From assembly GCA_019244295.1 (NCBI GenBank), contig JAFASX010000059.1, forward strand, positions 1-45,900: a DNA stretch of 45,900 bases, read 5' to 3'. Under the pieces are notes generated by a model. That model was not told the DNA's origin and ran no database searches. It worked only from the letters and a program-made list of their open reading frames with translations. Made by a program: the position numbers and the translations under genes. The DNA comes from Pseudonocardia sp. (lineage in GTDB: Bacteria; Actinomycetota; Actinomycetes; Mycobacteriales; Pseudonocardiaceae). Below, piece by piece: positions 15,873 through 25,366 of this stretch (within the stretch, counting starts at the first letter, position 1; every line of letters begins with the position of its first letter).

Positions 15873-18800
15873 TCAGGCCGGTGAGACCTCGTCGATCTGT
15901 TCGAGCCATTCCGGAAGCGCCGATCCGGCGCGCCACAGCCCCGCATAGTGGCCGCCGAGAGCCAGCAGCTCGTCGTGGGCGCCCTGCTCAACGATCCGCC
16001 CGCCGGACAGCACGATGATGCGGTCGGCTCTCGCCGCGGTCGCCAGCCGGTGCGCCACCAGCACCGTGGTGCGCGGGCTGGCCAGGCGGTCGCCGGCGGC
16101 CAGCACGGCCACTTCGGTGGCGGGGTCCAGCGCGGCGGTAGCCTCGTCGAGCAGCAGCAGATCGGGGTCGACGAGCTCGGCGCGCGCCAGCGCGATTAGC
16201 TGACGCTGCCCCGCCGACAACCCCTGTCCCCGCTCACCAACCGGCTGGCGGAACCCACCGGGCAGCGCAGCGATCATGTCTAGGGCGCCGACCGCCGTCA
16301 CGGCCCGTTCGATCTCGGCCGGCGATGCGTCCGGACGACCATAGGCGATGTTGGCGGCCACGTCACCGGTGAACAGGTGCGCCTCTTGGGGAACCACACC
16401 GAGCCGATGCCGGAAACTCGCCAGCGGATAACGGCGCAGGTCAACCCCGTCCACCAGGACCTGGCCGGAGGTGACGTCATAGAAGCGCCCGAGCAGCTTC
16501 ACCACTGTGGACTTGCCGGCCCCCGTCGCCCCGACCAGTGCCACCGTCTCACCTGGCCGGACATGCAGCGACACCTCGTGCAGCGCATCGCGTTCGGCCC
16601 CGGGGTAACGGAAGCTCACGTTGCGCAGATCAACCTCCCCGCGCAGTCGGCCGGTCAGCTCGACCAGATCGTCGGCGGCGGCCTGGGGCACCGAAGTCGG
16701 GGTACGCAGCAGCTCGCCGATCCGGGCCAGCCCCACCTTGGCCTGCTGGTAGCCGTCGAACACCTGGGACAGCTGCTGTACTGGGGTGAAGAACATCGCC
16801 AGATACAGCAGGAACGCGGTCAACACACCCGGGGTGAGCGCTCCCTCCGCGACTCGGTACCCGCCGACCCCCAGCACCCCGGCCTGGACCAGCTCGGACA
16901 ACAGCGTGACGAATGGGAAATAGGTGGCGATATAACGCTGCGCGCGCAGCCGGGCGTTTCGGTAGGCGTCACTGAGCGCGCCGAATGCTCTCGCGCTGCG
17001 CTCTTCCCGCGCGAACGCCTGGGAGACCCGCAGCCCGTTGACGTTCTCCTGCAGGTCGGCGTTGACGAGGCTGACCCGTTCCCGTGCCTGGGTGTAGGCC
17101 ACCGAGGCCCGCCGCCGGAACACGTACGTGGCCACGGTCAGCACCGGCAGCGCGGCGAGCGCCACCGATGCCAGCGCCGGGTCGGTGAGCAGCAGCGCGA
17201 CCGCTATCCCGATCAGGGTGAGCAGGCTGATCACCGCCTGGGCCAGCCCGGTTTGCAGGAACGACGAGAGCGCGTCCACGTCAGTGGTCATTCGAGTCAT
17301 GATCCGGCCGGCGGGCTCGCGCTCGTAGTAGTCCAGCCCCAGCCGCTGCAGGTGGGCGTAGCTGCGCACCCGCAGCAGGTAGAGCAGGCTTTCGCCGGCC
17401 CGAGCGGTGATCACGGTCTGGGCGGCGGTGATCAGCCAATCGGCGGCGACCACCAGCAGGCCGAGCCCTGAAGCGAGCGCGAGCACCCTCGGCGCGTGCG
17501 CGATGATCCCCCCGTCCACCGCCAGCCGGGCGAGCGAAGGGAACGCCACGCTGGTCAGCGCGCTGGCCGCAACGAGCGCGATACTCAGCGCCAGCGGCGT
17601 CCTGACCGGGCGCAGCAGCTGGGGCAAGGTGAAGTCCGAGCCGGGCGCGGTCGGGTCGATCGGGTTGTCGGCCGAGCCGAGGACGGGGTGATCCTTCGGC
17701 TCGGGCAGCGCGGCGACCGCGGCCAGTAGCGTCGGTGTCCCCGGCATGGTCAGCGCCGCCGCCGTCCGGCTTGTCGCGGTGGCGGCCGCGGTGGCGTACG
17801 CGGTGCCGCCGTCCTTCGGCGGTGTCTCCAGCTCCGGTGGGAGCTGGCTTGGCCACAGCTGCCCGGCTCGGCTCGCCGGCTGATCGGGTTCGTCGAGCAC
17901 CGAATCCAGCGCGCCGCGAGCGACGAGCTCGCTCTGGGTGCCGCTGTCGACCACTCGCCCGCCGTTGAGTACCACGATCCGGTCGGCCAATCCCAACGTG
18001 GAACGCCGGTGCGCGATGAGGATCGTGGTCCTGGTCTTGGTCACGGTGCGCAGGGTGTCGTGAATGGCTGCCTCGGTGCGGGCGTCGACCGCCGAGGTGG
18101 CGTCGTCCAACAACAGCACCCGAGGATCGGACAGCAACGCACGGGCCAGCGCGATGCGTTGGCGCTGACCACCGGAGAGGGTCAGTCCGCGCTCGCCGAC
18201 CACGGTGTCGTAGCCGTCGGGTAGCGCATCGACGAACTCCGCCACCTGAGCGGCCTGCGCGGCGGCAACGACTTCGGCGTCGGACGCGTCCGGACGACCG
18301 TAGGCAATGTTCGCCCGGATGGTGTCGGAGAACAGGAAGGCCTCCTCGAACACCACACCCAGTTCGCGACGCAGGGTAGCCAGGCGCAGCTCGCGCAGCG
18401 GGACTCCGCCGATCCGGATCTCGCCCTCCTGGGGGTCGTAGAACCGGGGCAGCAGCAGCGCCACCGTGGACTTGCCTGACCCGGCCTTTCCGACCAGAGC
18501 GACCGTCTCGCCCGGCGCCACTCGCAGGCTGATCCTGTCCAGCACCGGCTCCCCTTGGGTATAGCCGAAACGCACACCGTCCAGCTCGATGCTCAGCGGA
18601 CCATCGGGCAGCGTCCTGGGATGCGGCGGATCGGTGAATTCCGGCTGGGAGTCGATCAGTTCGTAGACTCGCTCCACCGCGGCCCTGGCCAGTTGTCCGG
18701 TAATCACCAGGCTGCCGATCATCCGAGCGGGTCCGACCAGGTTGCCGACGTAGGTGGAGAACGCGAGGAAGGTACCGATGGTGATCTGGCCGTGCATCGC

Positions 18801-19601
18801 GAGCAGCCCGCCCGCGCCGAGCACCGCGACGAGGCCGAGCGACGGTAACGCGGTCAGCCTCGGGGCCGTGCGCGCGGTCAGCCGGGCCGCGCGCAGCCGC
18901 TCGCCGTACAGCCGCAGCGCGCGCTGGCGCAGGTGTTCAACTTCGCGGGCCTCTTGGCCGAACCCCTTGACCACCCGCACCCCGGTGACCGTCTCCTCGA
19001 CGTGTTGGGCGAGATCGGCCGCGCGCTGCTGGGCTGACCAGGTGGCCGGGAACAGGATGCGCCGAGACTTCGCGGCGACGAGCATGGCCACTGGCAGCAT
19101 CACCAGCGCGATGACGGTGAGCAGCGGGGACAGCCACAACATGGCCGCCAGCGAGGTAGCCAGCAGGACCGAGTTGCCGGTCGCCATCGGCATCATCCCG
19201 AGCAACCCTTGGACCTGCTGCAGGTCAGAGGTTGCCCGGGAAACCACCTGACCGGTGCGTAGGCTGTCCTGCCTGGAGCCGTCCAGCCGCTGGATGGCGG
19301 CGAACACCGCTTGACGCAGGTCGTGCTGGACGTTCAGGGAGAGCTGGCCGCCGAGGTAGCGGCGCGTGAACGCGGCGGCGAACCTGGTCAGCGCCAGCGC
19401 GGTGAGCGCGGCGATCAGGACCGGCAGCGAGTGGGTTATGCCGCGCAGGGAGTCGTCCACCGCGACCTTGGTCAGCAGCGGCCCAACCGCTTCCAGGCTG
19501 ACTCCGCCGGCCGACGACGCCAGCGCCGCCACCGTGAGCACTCGATGCCGCCAGCATGCGGCGGCCAATCGGCGGATCCAGCCCGCCTCGTCCCGTTGCA
19601 C
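15873..19601 (-). CDS. Fused heterodimer-type ABC exporter (TMD-NBD-TMD-NBD)
   Basis: About 1,240 residues contain two complete ABC exporter halves joined by a ~100-residue linker. Half 1 has Walker A GKAGSGKST, Q-loop position changed to Glu (VVFEEAFLF), signature LSGGQRQR and Walker B LLLDDATSA, in which the catalytic Glu is Asp. Half 2 has GATGAGKST, VVPQEAHLF, signature LSAGQRQ and LLLDEATAA. In a head-to-tail dimer, site 1 uses Walker A/B of half 1 with the signature of half 2, so all the altered residues fall in one degenerate site, and site 2 is canonical. This is the plan of heterodimeric exporters such as BmrCD or TM287/288. The substrate is unknown (drug, lipid or siderophore). Start GTG 19601 is preferred over TTG 19631; neither has a good ribosome binding site. 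Confidence 0.88.
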   Translation of the reverse strand: MQRDEAGWIRRLAAACWRHRVLTVAALASSAGGVSLEAVGPLLTKVAVDDSLRGITHSLPVLIAALTALALTRFAAAFTRRYLGGQLSLNVQHDLRQAVFAAIQRLDGSRQDSLRTGQVVSRATSDLQQVQGLLGMMPMATGNSVLLATSLAAMLWLSPLLTVIALVMLPVAMLVAAKSRRILFPATWSAQQRAADLAQHVEETVTGVRVVKGFGQEAREVEHLRQRALRLYGERLRAARLTARTAPRLTALPSLGLVAVLGAGGLLAMHGQITIGTFLAFSTYVGNLVGPARMIGSLVITGQLARAAVERVYELIDSQPEFTDPPHPRTLPDGPLSIELDGVRFGYTQGEPVLDRISLRVAPGETVALVGKAGSGKSTVALLLPRFYDPQEGEIRIGGVPLRELRLATLRRELGVVFEEAFLFSDTIRANIAYGRPDASDAEVVAAAQAAQVAEFVDALPDGYDTVVGERGLTLSGGQRQRIALARALLSDPRVLLLDDATSAVDARTEAAIHDTLRTVTKTRTTILIAHRRSTLGLADRIVVLNGGRVVDSGTQSELVARGALDSVLDEPDQPASRAGQLWPSQLPPELETPPKDGGTAYATAAATATSRTAAALTMPGTPTLLAAVAALPEPKDHPVLGSADNPIDPTAPGSDFTLPQLLRPVRTPLALSIALVAASALTSVAFPSLARLAVDGGIIAHAPRVLALASGLGLLVVAADWLITAAQTVITARAGESLLYLLRVRSYAHLQRLGLDYYEREPAGRIMTRMTTDVDALSSFLQTGLAQAVISLLTLIGIAVALLLTDPALASVALAALPVLTVATYVFRRRASVAYTQARERVSLVNADLQENVNGLRVSQAFAREERSARAFGALSDAYRNARLRAQRYIATYFPFVTLLSELVQAGVLGVGGYRVAEGALTPGVLTAFLLYLAMFFTPVQQLSQVFDGYQQAKVGLARIGELLRTPTSVPQAAADDLVELTGRLRGEVDLRNVSFRYPGAERDALHEVSLHVRPGETVALVGATGAGKSTVVKLLGRFYDVTSGQVLVDGVDLRRYPLASFRHRLGVVPQEAHLFTGDVAANIAYGRPDASPAEIERAVTAVGALDMIAALPGGFRQPVGERGQGLSAGQRQLIALARAELVDPDLLLLDEATAALDPATEVAVLAAGDRLASPRTTVLVAHRLATAARADRIIVLSGGRIVEQGAHDELLALGGHYAGLWRAGSALPEWLEQIDEVSPA

Positions 19602-19653
19602 GTGCGCAAGATTATGTCGGGGGGCTGACAAACTGAGCTGATGACGCGCTGGC

Positions 19654-20481
19654 TCAGGTGATGTCGCGATGTTGCGCGACGGTGGCGCCGGCCAGCACCA
19701 CCACGGCGGTGTACCCGGCGAAAATCAACAAGGTCAGTGACCACGGCAGTGCGCCGGTGCTGAATGGCCTCACGTCCAGAGCGTTCTCCCCGGCGATCGC
19801 GGTGAGGGTGCGGGTGGCCGCTTCACCCGGCAGGTACTCGTCGATGTCGCCCAGCCCGCTCAACGAGGCCACACCCGCGATAGCCTGCTCGGCCGGCCAC
19901 AGGTAGAACAACACCCCGACGACAGCGGCCATCTGGTTGCAGACCAGTACCCCCACGCCGACGCCGAGCATTGCCCAGAGCGCGAAGGTCAGCGCCGCCG
20001 CCGCGCACACCGTGAGCAACGGACCGAACTGGCCCTCGGCCACCCCGCCGCCGAGCAGAGTGCCGATCAGACCCAGCAGCGCGGATGCCACCGCGTATGC
20101 CACCCCGACCGCCCCAGCCACCAGCATCTTCGCCACCACCAGCTGCATTCGGCCCGGGGCGGTCAGGTAGCTCGTAGTGATCGTTTGGTGCCGGAATTCG
20201 CCCGAGGCGCAGATCACACCGTAGGTGACCGCGAGCTTGGCCGAGAACCAGCCCAGGGCGTACGACATGCCGAGCGCCGGGGTGACGGTCAGCCCACCGC
20301 CCTCGGAAACGGCCAGGTTGACCAACAGGCTGAGCACGGCGGCCGGTATCAGCAGCGCCCACCATGTCCTGGTGGACAGTGTCTTTCGGGTCTCCGCACG
20401 GAGCAGGGCGAGCAGGGTCGTGCCCGACCAGGCCCCACCGCCAGGGGTAGCGGCCTGGGTGGGTGGCATCAGAGCGGCCAT
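19654..20481 (-). CDS. ABC-2 type transporter permease
   Basis: A 275-residue membrane protein with six hydrophobic segments (for example WWALLIPAAVLSLLVNL near 41 and LLTVCAAAALTFALW near 155) and the ABC-2 landmark SGEFRHQTITTSYLTAPGR near 95-110. It starts ATG 20481 in a TGATG junction with the ATPase stop, so the two are coupled and form an exporter of the NatAB/DrrAB kind. The substrate is unknown. The Pro/Gly-rich N-terminal 20 residues are cytosolic. Confidence 0.88.
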   Translation of the reverse strand: MAALMPPTQAATPGGGAWSGTTLLALLRAETRKTLSTRTWWALLIPAAVLSLLVNLAVSEGGGLTVTPALGMSYALGWFSAKLAVTYGVICASGEFRHQTITTSYLTAPGRMQLVVAKMLVAGAVGVAYAVASALLGLIGTLLGGGVAEGQFGPLLTVCAAAALTFALWAMLGVGVGVLVCNQMAAVVGVLFYLWPAEQAIAGVASLSGLGDIDEYLPGEAATRTLTAIAGENALDVRPFSTGALPWSLTLLIFAGYTAVVVLAGATVAQHRDIT

Positions 20482-21452
20482 CAGCTTGGTTTCTCCTGGG
20501 CGATCTGGAATGTCACTTCCGGGGTGGTTGGCTGGTACTGGCCGGCGGTGAGCTCAAGAAACTGCCGCTCCAGGTCGGTGTGCTGATGGGCGAGGCCGTA
20601 GATCGCCACTCCGGCGGCCAGCGCTACGTCACCGACGGTGGTGGCCGAGGCGTTGACGACGACCAGGCTACCGTCCGGGATCGATCGAATGTCGGTAATG
20701 CCGCGTTCGGCCAACGCGGTGGCCAGCTTGGTCGGATGAGCACAGCGCACCTGAACGCGGTCCGTGCCGTCGGTGTTCAGCTGATCAAGCCGGCCTTGGT
20801 ACACCCGTGTGCCTCTGCTGATGATCACGACCTGATCGACCGTTTGCGCGATCTCGGCGAGCTGATGGCTGGACATCAGCACGGTCCGGCCGTCGGCGGC
20901 AAACGAGCGCAGGAAACCGCGCAGCCATGCGACGCCCTGCGGGTCCAGCCCCGAGCCCGGCTCATCGAGCACCAGCACTTTCGGGTCGCCGAGCAGCGCG
21001 GTGGCCAGGGCCAACCGCTGGCGCATGCCGAGCGAGAAACCACCGACTTTGCGTTCGGCCGCGTCCAGCAGCCCGACCAAGGCGAGCACCTCTTCCACTC
21101 GCTGGTCGGGTACGCCAATGGCGGCGGCGTAGATCCGCAGGTGGGCCCGCGCCCGCCGGGAGCGGTGGAAACCCTGGGAGTCCAGCACCGCGCCGATCAC
21201 TCTGGCCGGTTGAGCCAGCTGGTCGTAACGGACGCCGTTGATGGTCACTTCGCCGTCGGTCGGGGTGATCAAACCGAGCGCCGCGCGCAGGGTGGTGGTC
21301 TTGCCGGCGCCGTTCGGTCCGAGAAAACCGGTCACCTGGCCGGGCTCCACGGTGAAGCTGAGATCGCGCACCGCATCGACCGTGCCGAACCGTTTGCTCA
21401 GGTTGCGGACCACGATGCGGCCGCTGCCGTCGTGTGTGTCGCGGCCGTTCAC
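20481..21452 (-). CDS. ABC transporter ATP-binding protein (ABC-2 partner)
   Basis: Start GTG 21452 follows AGGATAAGG and lies five bases after the surE stop; the longer open frame to 21653 runs through surE and is not used. The 323 residues include Walker A GPNGAGKTT, Q-loop LDSQGFH, signature FSLGMRQRLALA, Walker B VLVLDEPGSGLD and switch His SSHQL, then a ~90-residue C-terminal extension common in DrrA/CcmA-type ATPases. Together with the permease directly behind it (TGATG) it forms a two-gene exporter or multidrug/bacitracin-type system. Expression is probably shared with surE and the acyl-CoA synthetase, which overlap upstream. Confidence 0.88.
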   Translation of the reverse strand: MNGRDTHDGSGRIVVRNLSKRFGTVDAVRDLSFTVEPGQVTGFLGPNGAGKTTTLRAALGLITPTDGEVTINGVRYDQLAQPARVIGAVLDSQGFHRSRRARAHLRIYAAAIGVPDQRVEEVLALVGLLDAAERKVGGFSLGMRQRLALATALLGDPKVLVLDEPGSGLDPQGVAWLRGFLRSFAADGRTVLMSSHQLAEIAQTVDQVVIISRGTRVYQGRLDQLNTDGTDRVQVRCAHPTKLATALAERGITDIRSIPDGSLVVVNASATTVGDVALAAGVAIYGLAHQHTDLERQFLELTAGQYQPTTPEVTFQIAQEKPS

Positions 21453-21457
21453 CGGCC

Positions 21458-22297
21458 TTATCCTGCCCGATGCTCGATCGTCGCCGCAGCCGCCCTGGGT
21501 CGGCTCACCGACCGCGCCAGCAGTTCTTCCCACGACGCCGGGGAAGCGCTGGCGACGGGTTGCATGAGGGTCACGGTGGGGTGGCCAGCGGCCAGCAGGG
21601 CGACGTCGCTGCCTGGTTCTGGCGTCTCCGACGCCCGTATCCCGCGCACCCACAGCCCGCCCTCGACCTGGCTGATCCGCGGCCGCCAGCTGCTTCGGGA
21701 AGCCAGCGTCGCCGCTTTGAGCTCACCGAGCTGGCGCGGTGGCAGGTTTGGCACGTTCAGGCTCAGCACAGTACCCACCTCGGTTGCGGTAAGGACCTCC
21801 AGCACCGCTGGGACCAGCGCGGCCGCGGCGTCCCAGCGCACCGGTTCGCCCTCCGGTCGGTGGTCGCAGTCCAGCGACACAGCCAGCGCTCGCGCACCCA
21901 GCCGTCCCGCGGTCAGCGCCGCGCCGACCGTGCCGGAGTGCATGACGGCGTCGCTGAGGTTGGCCCCGTAGTTGATCCCGGACAACACGAGTGAAGGCGG
22001 TGGGTCGAACCAGCCGTTCAACGCGGCGGACGAAATGAACGCCGGTTGCGCCGCGACCGCGTATGCCGGCACCGCGTCCAACCCTGGCAACTCACGTGGC
22101 TGCAGCGGCACCAACCCGTCACGGCGCACCGCGATGATCGATGAACCGGATCCGCTGGCCTCCTCCGCCGGCGCGGCGACCAGGACAGCCAACCCAGCGG
22201 CCACCGCTGCGGCGGCCAGCGCGTGTAGGCCCGGTGCCGCAATGCCGTCGTCGTTGGTGACCAGCACCCACTCGCGGCCGCTTGGCGCCCCGGTCAC
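21458..22297 (-). CDS. surE: 5'/3'-nucleotidase SurE
   Basis: SurE metallophosphatase: WVLVTNDDGIAAPGL near residue 10-24 holds the metal-binding Asp pair, EEASGSGSSI the conserved Ser region, and LVLSGINYGANLSDAVMHSGTVGAA the metal-binding Asn and the family signature. At 279 residues it is slightly longer than typical SurE. The enzyme hydrolyses nucleoside monophosphates in the cytosol. ATG 22297 overlaps the stop of the acyl-CoA synthetase by four bases (ATGA), and the ATPase gene starts five bases past its end, so it is the middle of an operon running from 24012 to 19654. Confidence 0.92.
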   Translation of the reverse strand: MTGAPSGREWVLVTNDDGIAAPGLHALAAAAVAAGLAVLVAAPAEEASGSGSSIIAVRRDGLVPLQPRELPGLDAVPAYAVAAQPAFISSAALNGWFDPPPSLVLSGINYGANLSDAVMHSGTVGAALTAGRLGARALAVSLDCDHRPEGEPVRWDAAAALVPAVLEVLTATEVGTVLSLNVPNLPPRQLGELKAATLASRSSWRPRISQVEGGLWVRGIRASETPEPGSDVALLAAGHPTVTLMQPVASASPASWEELLARSVSRPRAAAATIEHRAG

Positions 22298-24012
22298 CTG
22301 CGCAGCTCAGCGAAGTCGTCATCCCTGAACTCACCGTCAGGTCGGTTGACCTCGGCTGGCAGCGCGTGCTCGCGCCGGCGCAGCTCGACCCGCCGGATCT
22401 TGCCGGAAATGGTTTTCGGCAGCTCGGCGAACTCCACGCGCCTGATCCGTTTATACGGCGCCAACTGTTGGCGGGCGTAGCGCAGAATGGACAGCGCGGT
22501 ATCGCGGCTGGGTTCGTGGCCGGCGGCGAGCACCACGTACGCCTTTGGTACCGCCAACCGGATCGGATCCGGCGCCGGCACCACGGCGGCCTCGGCGACT
22601 GCTTCGTGCTCGATCAGCACGCTCTCCAGCTCGAATGGGCTGATCCGGTAGCCAGAGGCCTTGAAGACGTCATCGACCCGGCCGACATAGGTGATGTAGC
22701 CGTCGTCGTCCAGGGAAGCGACGTCCCCCGTGTGGTAGTAGCCGCCGGACTTGCCGGTCAGCCCGGCTTCGGCGTTGCGCTCCGCGTCATCGCGATAGCC
22801 GACCATCAGGCCAAGCGGCCGTTCGGTGAGATCCAGACAGATCTCGCCCTCGCGGGCCGGCTCGCCTGAGGTCACGTCCACCAGCGCCACCTGGTACCCC
22901 GGGACCGGGCGGCCCATCGAACCGGGTTTGACCAGCTGGCCCGGGGTGTTGCCAATTTGGACGGTAGTCTCGGTCTGCCCGAAACCGTCCCGGATCCATA
23001 CCCCCCACGCCTTCTCCACCCGCTCGATGACCTCGGGGTTCAGCGGTTCGCCCGCCCCGACCACCTTCGTCGGCGGGTTGCTCAGCCGGCTTAGGTCGGA
23101 CTGGATGAGCATCCGCCACACCGTGGGCGGAGCACAGAAGCTGGTAACCCCGGCCCGGCTCATCACCTCCAACAGGGCGGCGGCGTCGAACCGGGTGTAG
23201 TTGTAGATCATGACGGTGGCGCCGGCGTTCCACGGCGCGAAGACGTTGCTCCAGGCGTGCTTGGCCCAGCCTGGCGAGGAGATGTTCAGATGCACGTCAC
23301 CGGGCTCGAGTCCGATCCAGTACATCGTCGACAGGTGGCCGGCCGGGTAGGACGCGTGGGTGTGTTCCACCAGCTTCGGTTTCGCGGTGGTGCCCGAGGT
23401 GAAGTACAGCAGCAGCGTGTCGCTGGCAAGTGTCACGCCGTCCGGGGTAAACGTTGCTGGCTCGTCGGCGCAGCGCCGGTAGTCCAGCCAGCCGGTCACC
23501 GGCGCACCCACGGCGATCCGAGTGTAAGACCCTGGTACCGCGTCCCACTTGGCGGTCTCGGCCGATGCCACCACGACGTGGCGAGCCTGACCTCGCTTGA
23601 TCCGGTCGACCAGATCGGCCTCGGCGAGCAGGGTAGTGGACGGGATGATCACGGCACCCAGCTTCATCGCGGCCAGGATCGTCTCCCACAGCTGCACCTG
23701 GTTGCCCAACATCAGCACGATCCGGTCGCCGCGCGCGACGCCCTGGGCACGCAGCCAGTTGGCGACCTGATTGGACCGAGCGGACATCTCGGCAAAGCTC
23801 CAGCGGCGCTGCGAGCCGTCTTGCTCAACAACCCACAACGCGGTGCGATCAGCGCTGTCCGGTGCGGTGCCCAGGCGGTCGAACCACTCCAGCGCCCAGT
23901 TGAACTCGTCTAGCTTCGGCCAGCGGAAGTCGCGGTAGGCGGTGTGGTAGTCCTCCCGGTGGGTCAGCAGGAACTCGCGCGCGGCCTCGAACTCGGCCAA
24001 CCCCGTGGTCAT
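22294..24012 (-). CDS. Acyl-CoA synthetase (AMP-forming, ACSM/benzoate-CoA ligase-like)
   Basis: A 572-residue ANL-superfamily adenylating enzyme with P-loop YFTSGTTAKPK near 205, GFGQTETT near 345, YHTGD near 435, the hinge VFKASGYRISPFELE near 465, and the catalytic Lys motif PKTISGKIRR near 545. N-terminal YHTAYRDFRWPKLDEFNWALEWFD is the sort seen in medium-chain/xenobiotic (ACSM-type) and acetate-like ligases of actinobacteria. It activates a carboxylate to acyl-AMP and then acyl-CoA; the acid is not predictable from sequence. It heads the operon with surE and the ABC-2 exporter. The neighbouring SRPBCC gene ends 56 bases upstream on the same strand. Confidence 0.88.
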   Translation of the reverse strand: MTTGLAEFEAAREFLLTHREDYHTAYRDFRWPKLDEFNWALEWFDRLGTAPDSADRTALWVVEQDGSQRRWSFAEMSARSNQVANWLRAQGVARGDRIVLMLGNQVQLWETILAAMKLGAVIIPSTTLLAEADLVDRIKRGQARHVVVASAETAKWDAVPGSYTRIAVGAPVTGWLDYRRCADEPATFTPDGVTLASDTLLLYFTSGTTAKPKLVEHTHASYPAGHLSTMYWIGLEPGDVHLNISSPGWAKHAWSNVFAPWNAGATVMIYNYTRFDAAALLEVMSRAGVTSFCAPPTVWRMLIQSDLSRLSNPPTKVVGAGEPLNPEVIERVEKAWGVWIRDGFGQTETTVQIGNTPGQLVKPGSMGRPVPGYQVALVDVTSGEPAREGEICLDLTERPLGLMVGYRDDAERNAEAGLTGKSGGYYHTGDVASLDDDGYITYVGRVDDVFKASGYRISPFELESVLIEHEAVAEAAVVPAPDPIRLAVPKAYVVLAAGHEPSRDTALSILRYARQQLAPYKRIRRVEFAELPKTISGKIRRVELRRREHALPAEVNRPDGEFRDDDFAELRR

Positions 24013-24068
24013 GCGGCTAACCTACCGGGGATAGCGGAAATCGGGGCGCCAGCGCCATGTCCAGCGGG

Positions 24069-24533
24069 TCAATCGTGTCCCGGTTCGGTACTGACGAAGC
24101 GCTTGCGCAGCTTGAACAGTACCTCCCCATAGACCCGGCGCAGTTTCCCCGCCCGAGACCGGGTCAGCATCCCGCGTATCCCGTTCGGACCGTCCAGGCG
24201 CAGCTCCACTCGTACCACGCTGCGGCCGTCCGGCGCCGCGATCACCGCCCAGGTGGTGACGCTGGACAGCCGGCGATCGTGTTCTACCAGCGTGCCGTCC
24301 GGCTCCTCGACGTCGACCAGCCACTCTCGGGCTTGGCGGCGGCCCCACCGGCCCGGGTTGAGCGTCCAGCGCACCTGGCTGCCGGCGCCCACACCGCCCT
24401 TCACGACCTCATAACCGGAGAATTGCGAGGTGAGGATCGTCGGGCGGATCTCTCGGTAGTCGGCGAGCGCCGCGCGGACGTCATCAGCCGGAGCGTCGAT
24501 CATCGCCAGCGCGGTCACGCTGATCTCTGCCAT
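24069..24533 (-). CDS. SRPBCC (START/polyketide-cyclase-like) protein
   Basis: A 154-residue single-domain protein: ISVTALAMIDAPADDVRAAL at the N-terminus, an arginine/tryptophan-rich centre (VRWTLNPGRWGRRQAREWL), and a long C-terminal helix (GKLRRVYGEVLFKLRKRF). This is the helix-grip SRPBCC fold that binds hydrophobic ligands in a central pocket. Actinobacteria carry many copies with no known ligand. It shares direction with, and lies 56 bases ahead of, the acyl-CoA synthetase gene, so co-transcription is likely. No clear ribosome binding site is visible before ATG 24533. Confidence 0.8.
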   Translation of the reverse strand: MAEISVTALAMIDAPADDVRAALADYREIRPTILTSQFSGYEVVKGGVGAGSQVRWTLNPGRWGRRQAREWLVDVEEPDGTLVEHDRRLSSVTTWAVIAAPDGRSVVRVELRLDGPNGIRGMLTRSRAGKLRRVYGEVLFKLRKRFVSTEPGHD

Positions 24534-24745
24534 GGGAGCATCATGCCGTTGCCGGTGATGAAACGTGAGCTTGACCGAGATAATGCCGAATGACTGCGTC
24601 TGTCGGGCCGCTGAGTGACCGTTCGCGGAGTTTCGGTGACCGTTGGGCGTTTCCTTCTGCGTGTCGGATTTAACCGACGCCGTGAAAGGTTAGCTGTACA
24701 CGGGAATCCTGTATAGAGGGTGGGGGAGACCTTGGGGGGAGACAT

Positions 24746-25366
24746 ATGGCCGCGGTGGACTACGGGGGCAGCTCACCCCCCGCATACCCAGTGGCGGAGG
24801 ATTATTCGATTGGCTTGCCGCCGGCCTTGAGTCGATGTCAGCAGGTAGTGGCGGTCACGGTACGGTTGCCGGAGTTTCTCTTGGCGGCCGCCGGTTTGAT
24901 GCAACGGTTGGACGCCGCCGGAGTGTCGATCAGCCTGTTGGAGTTGGCTGTGCTCGACACGCGCGCCGAGCGTGCCGCGCGTTCGGCGCTGTCCAGCTTG
25001 GCGCTGGTCAGGCTCGACCGCAGCCGGCTGGGGTTGCCCGCTTCGTTCGGGCTGGAGTGCGCCGACGTGGTGGTGGCCGCGATAAGCGAGTTGATCGGAT
25101 TCGATCCGGAGCCCGGCGTGTGTTGCCTGGTGCCAGCGGTTGGTGATGGTAGCCAACCAAGCCACCAGGCGGTGGCCGAGGCGGCCAAAGTGATCGCCAA
25201 TGCCTACCGCCGGGTCCAGCTGATTCGCTTCTCTGTGGGCCCGAGCGCCCGGACGGCCGAGATCGTGCTCGAGCCGCGGGAGTGGCAGCGCAAGTGCGAC
25301 GCCCTGACCGCCTGCGCCACCGCCGTGACGCCGCTGTGTGGCGGAAGAGAGTTTATCGGCGCCTAG
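24746..25366 (+). CDS. Hypothetical protein, 206 aa, convergent with selB
   Basis: ATG 24746 follows a strong GGGGGGAGAC ribosome binding site. A TATAGA-like -10 element (CTGTATAGAG) lies near 24711-24719, so transcription probably starts close by. The protein has a hydrophobic, Leu/Ala/Val-rich body without clear membrane spans, two helical stretches (AVLDTRAERAARSALSSLAL near 70-90 and HQAVAEAAKVIANAYRRV near 140-158) and a VCCLVPAVGDG segment. I do not recognise a family. Its stop (25364-25366) overlaps the selB stop tail-to-tail by four bases, just where the 36-bp repeats begin. Confidence 0.65.
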   Translation: MAAVDYGGSSPPAYPVAEDYSIGLPPALSRCQQVVAVTVRLPEFLLAAAGLMQRLDAAGVSISLLELAVLDTRAERAARSALSSLALVRLDRSRLGLPASFGLECADVVVAAISELIGFDPEPGVCCLVPAVGDGSQPSHQAVAEAAKVIANAYRRVQLIRFSVGPSARTAEIVLEPREWQRKCDALTACATAVTPLCGGREFIGA

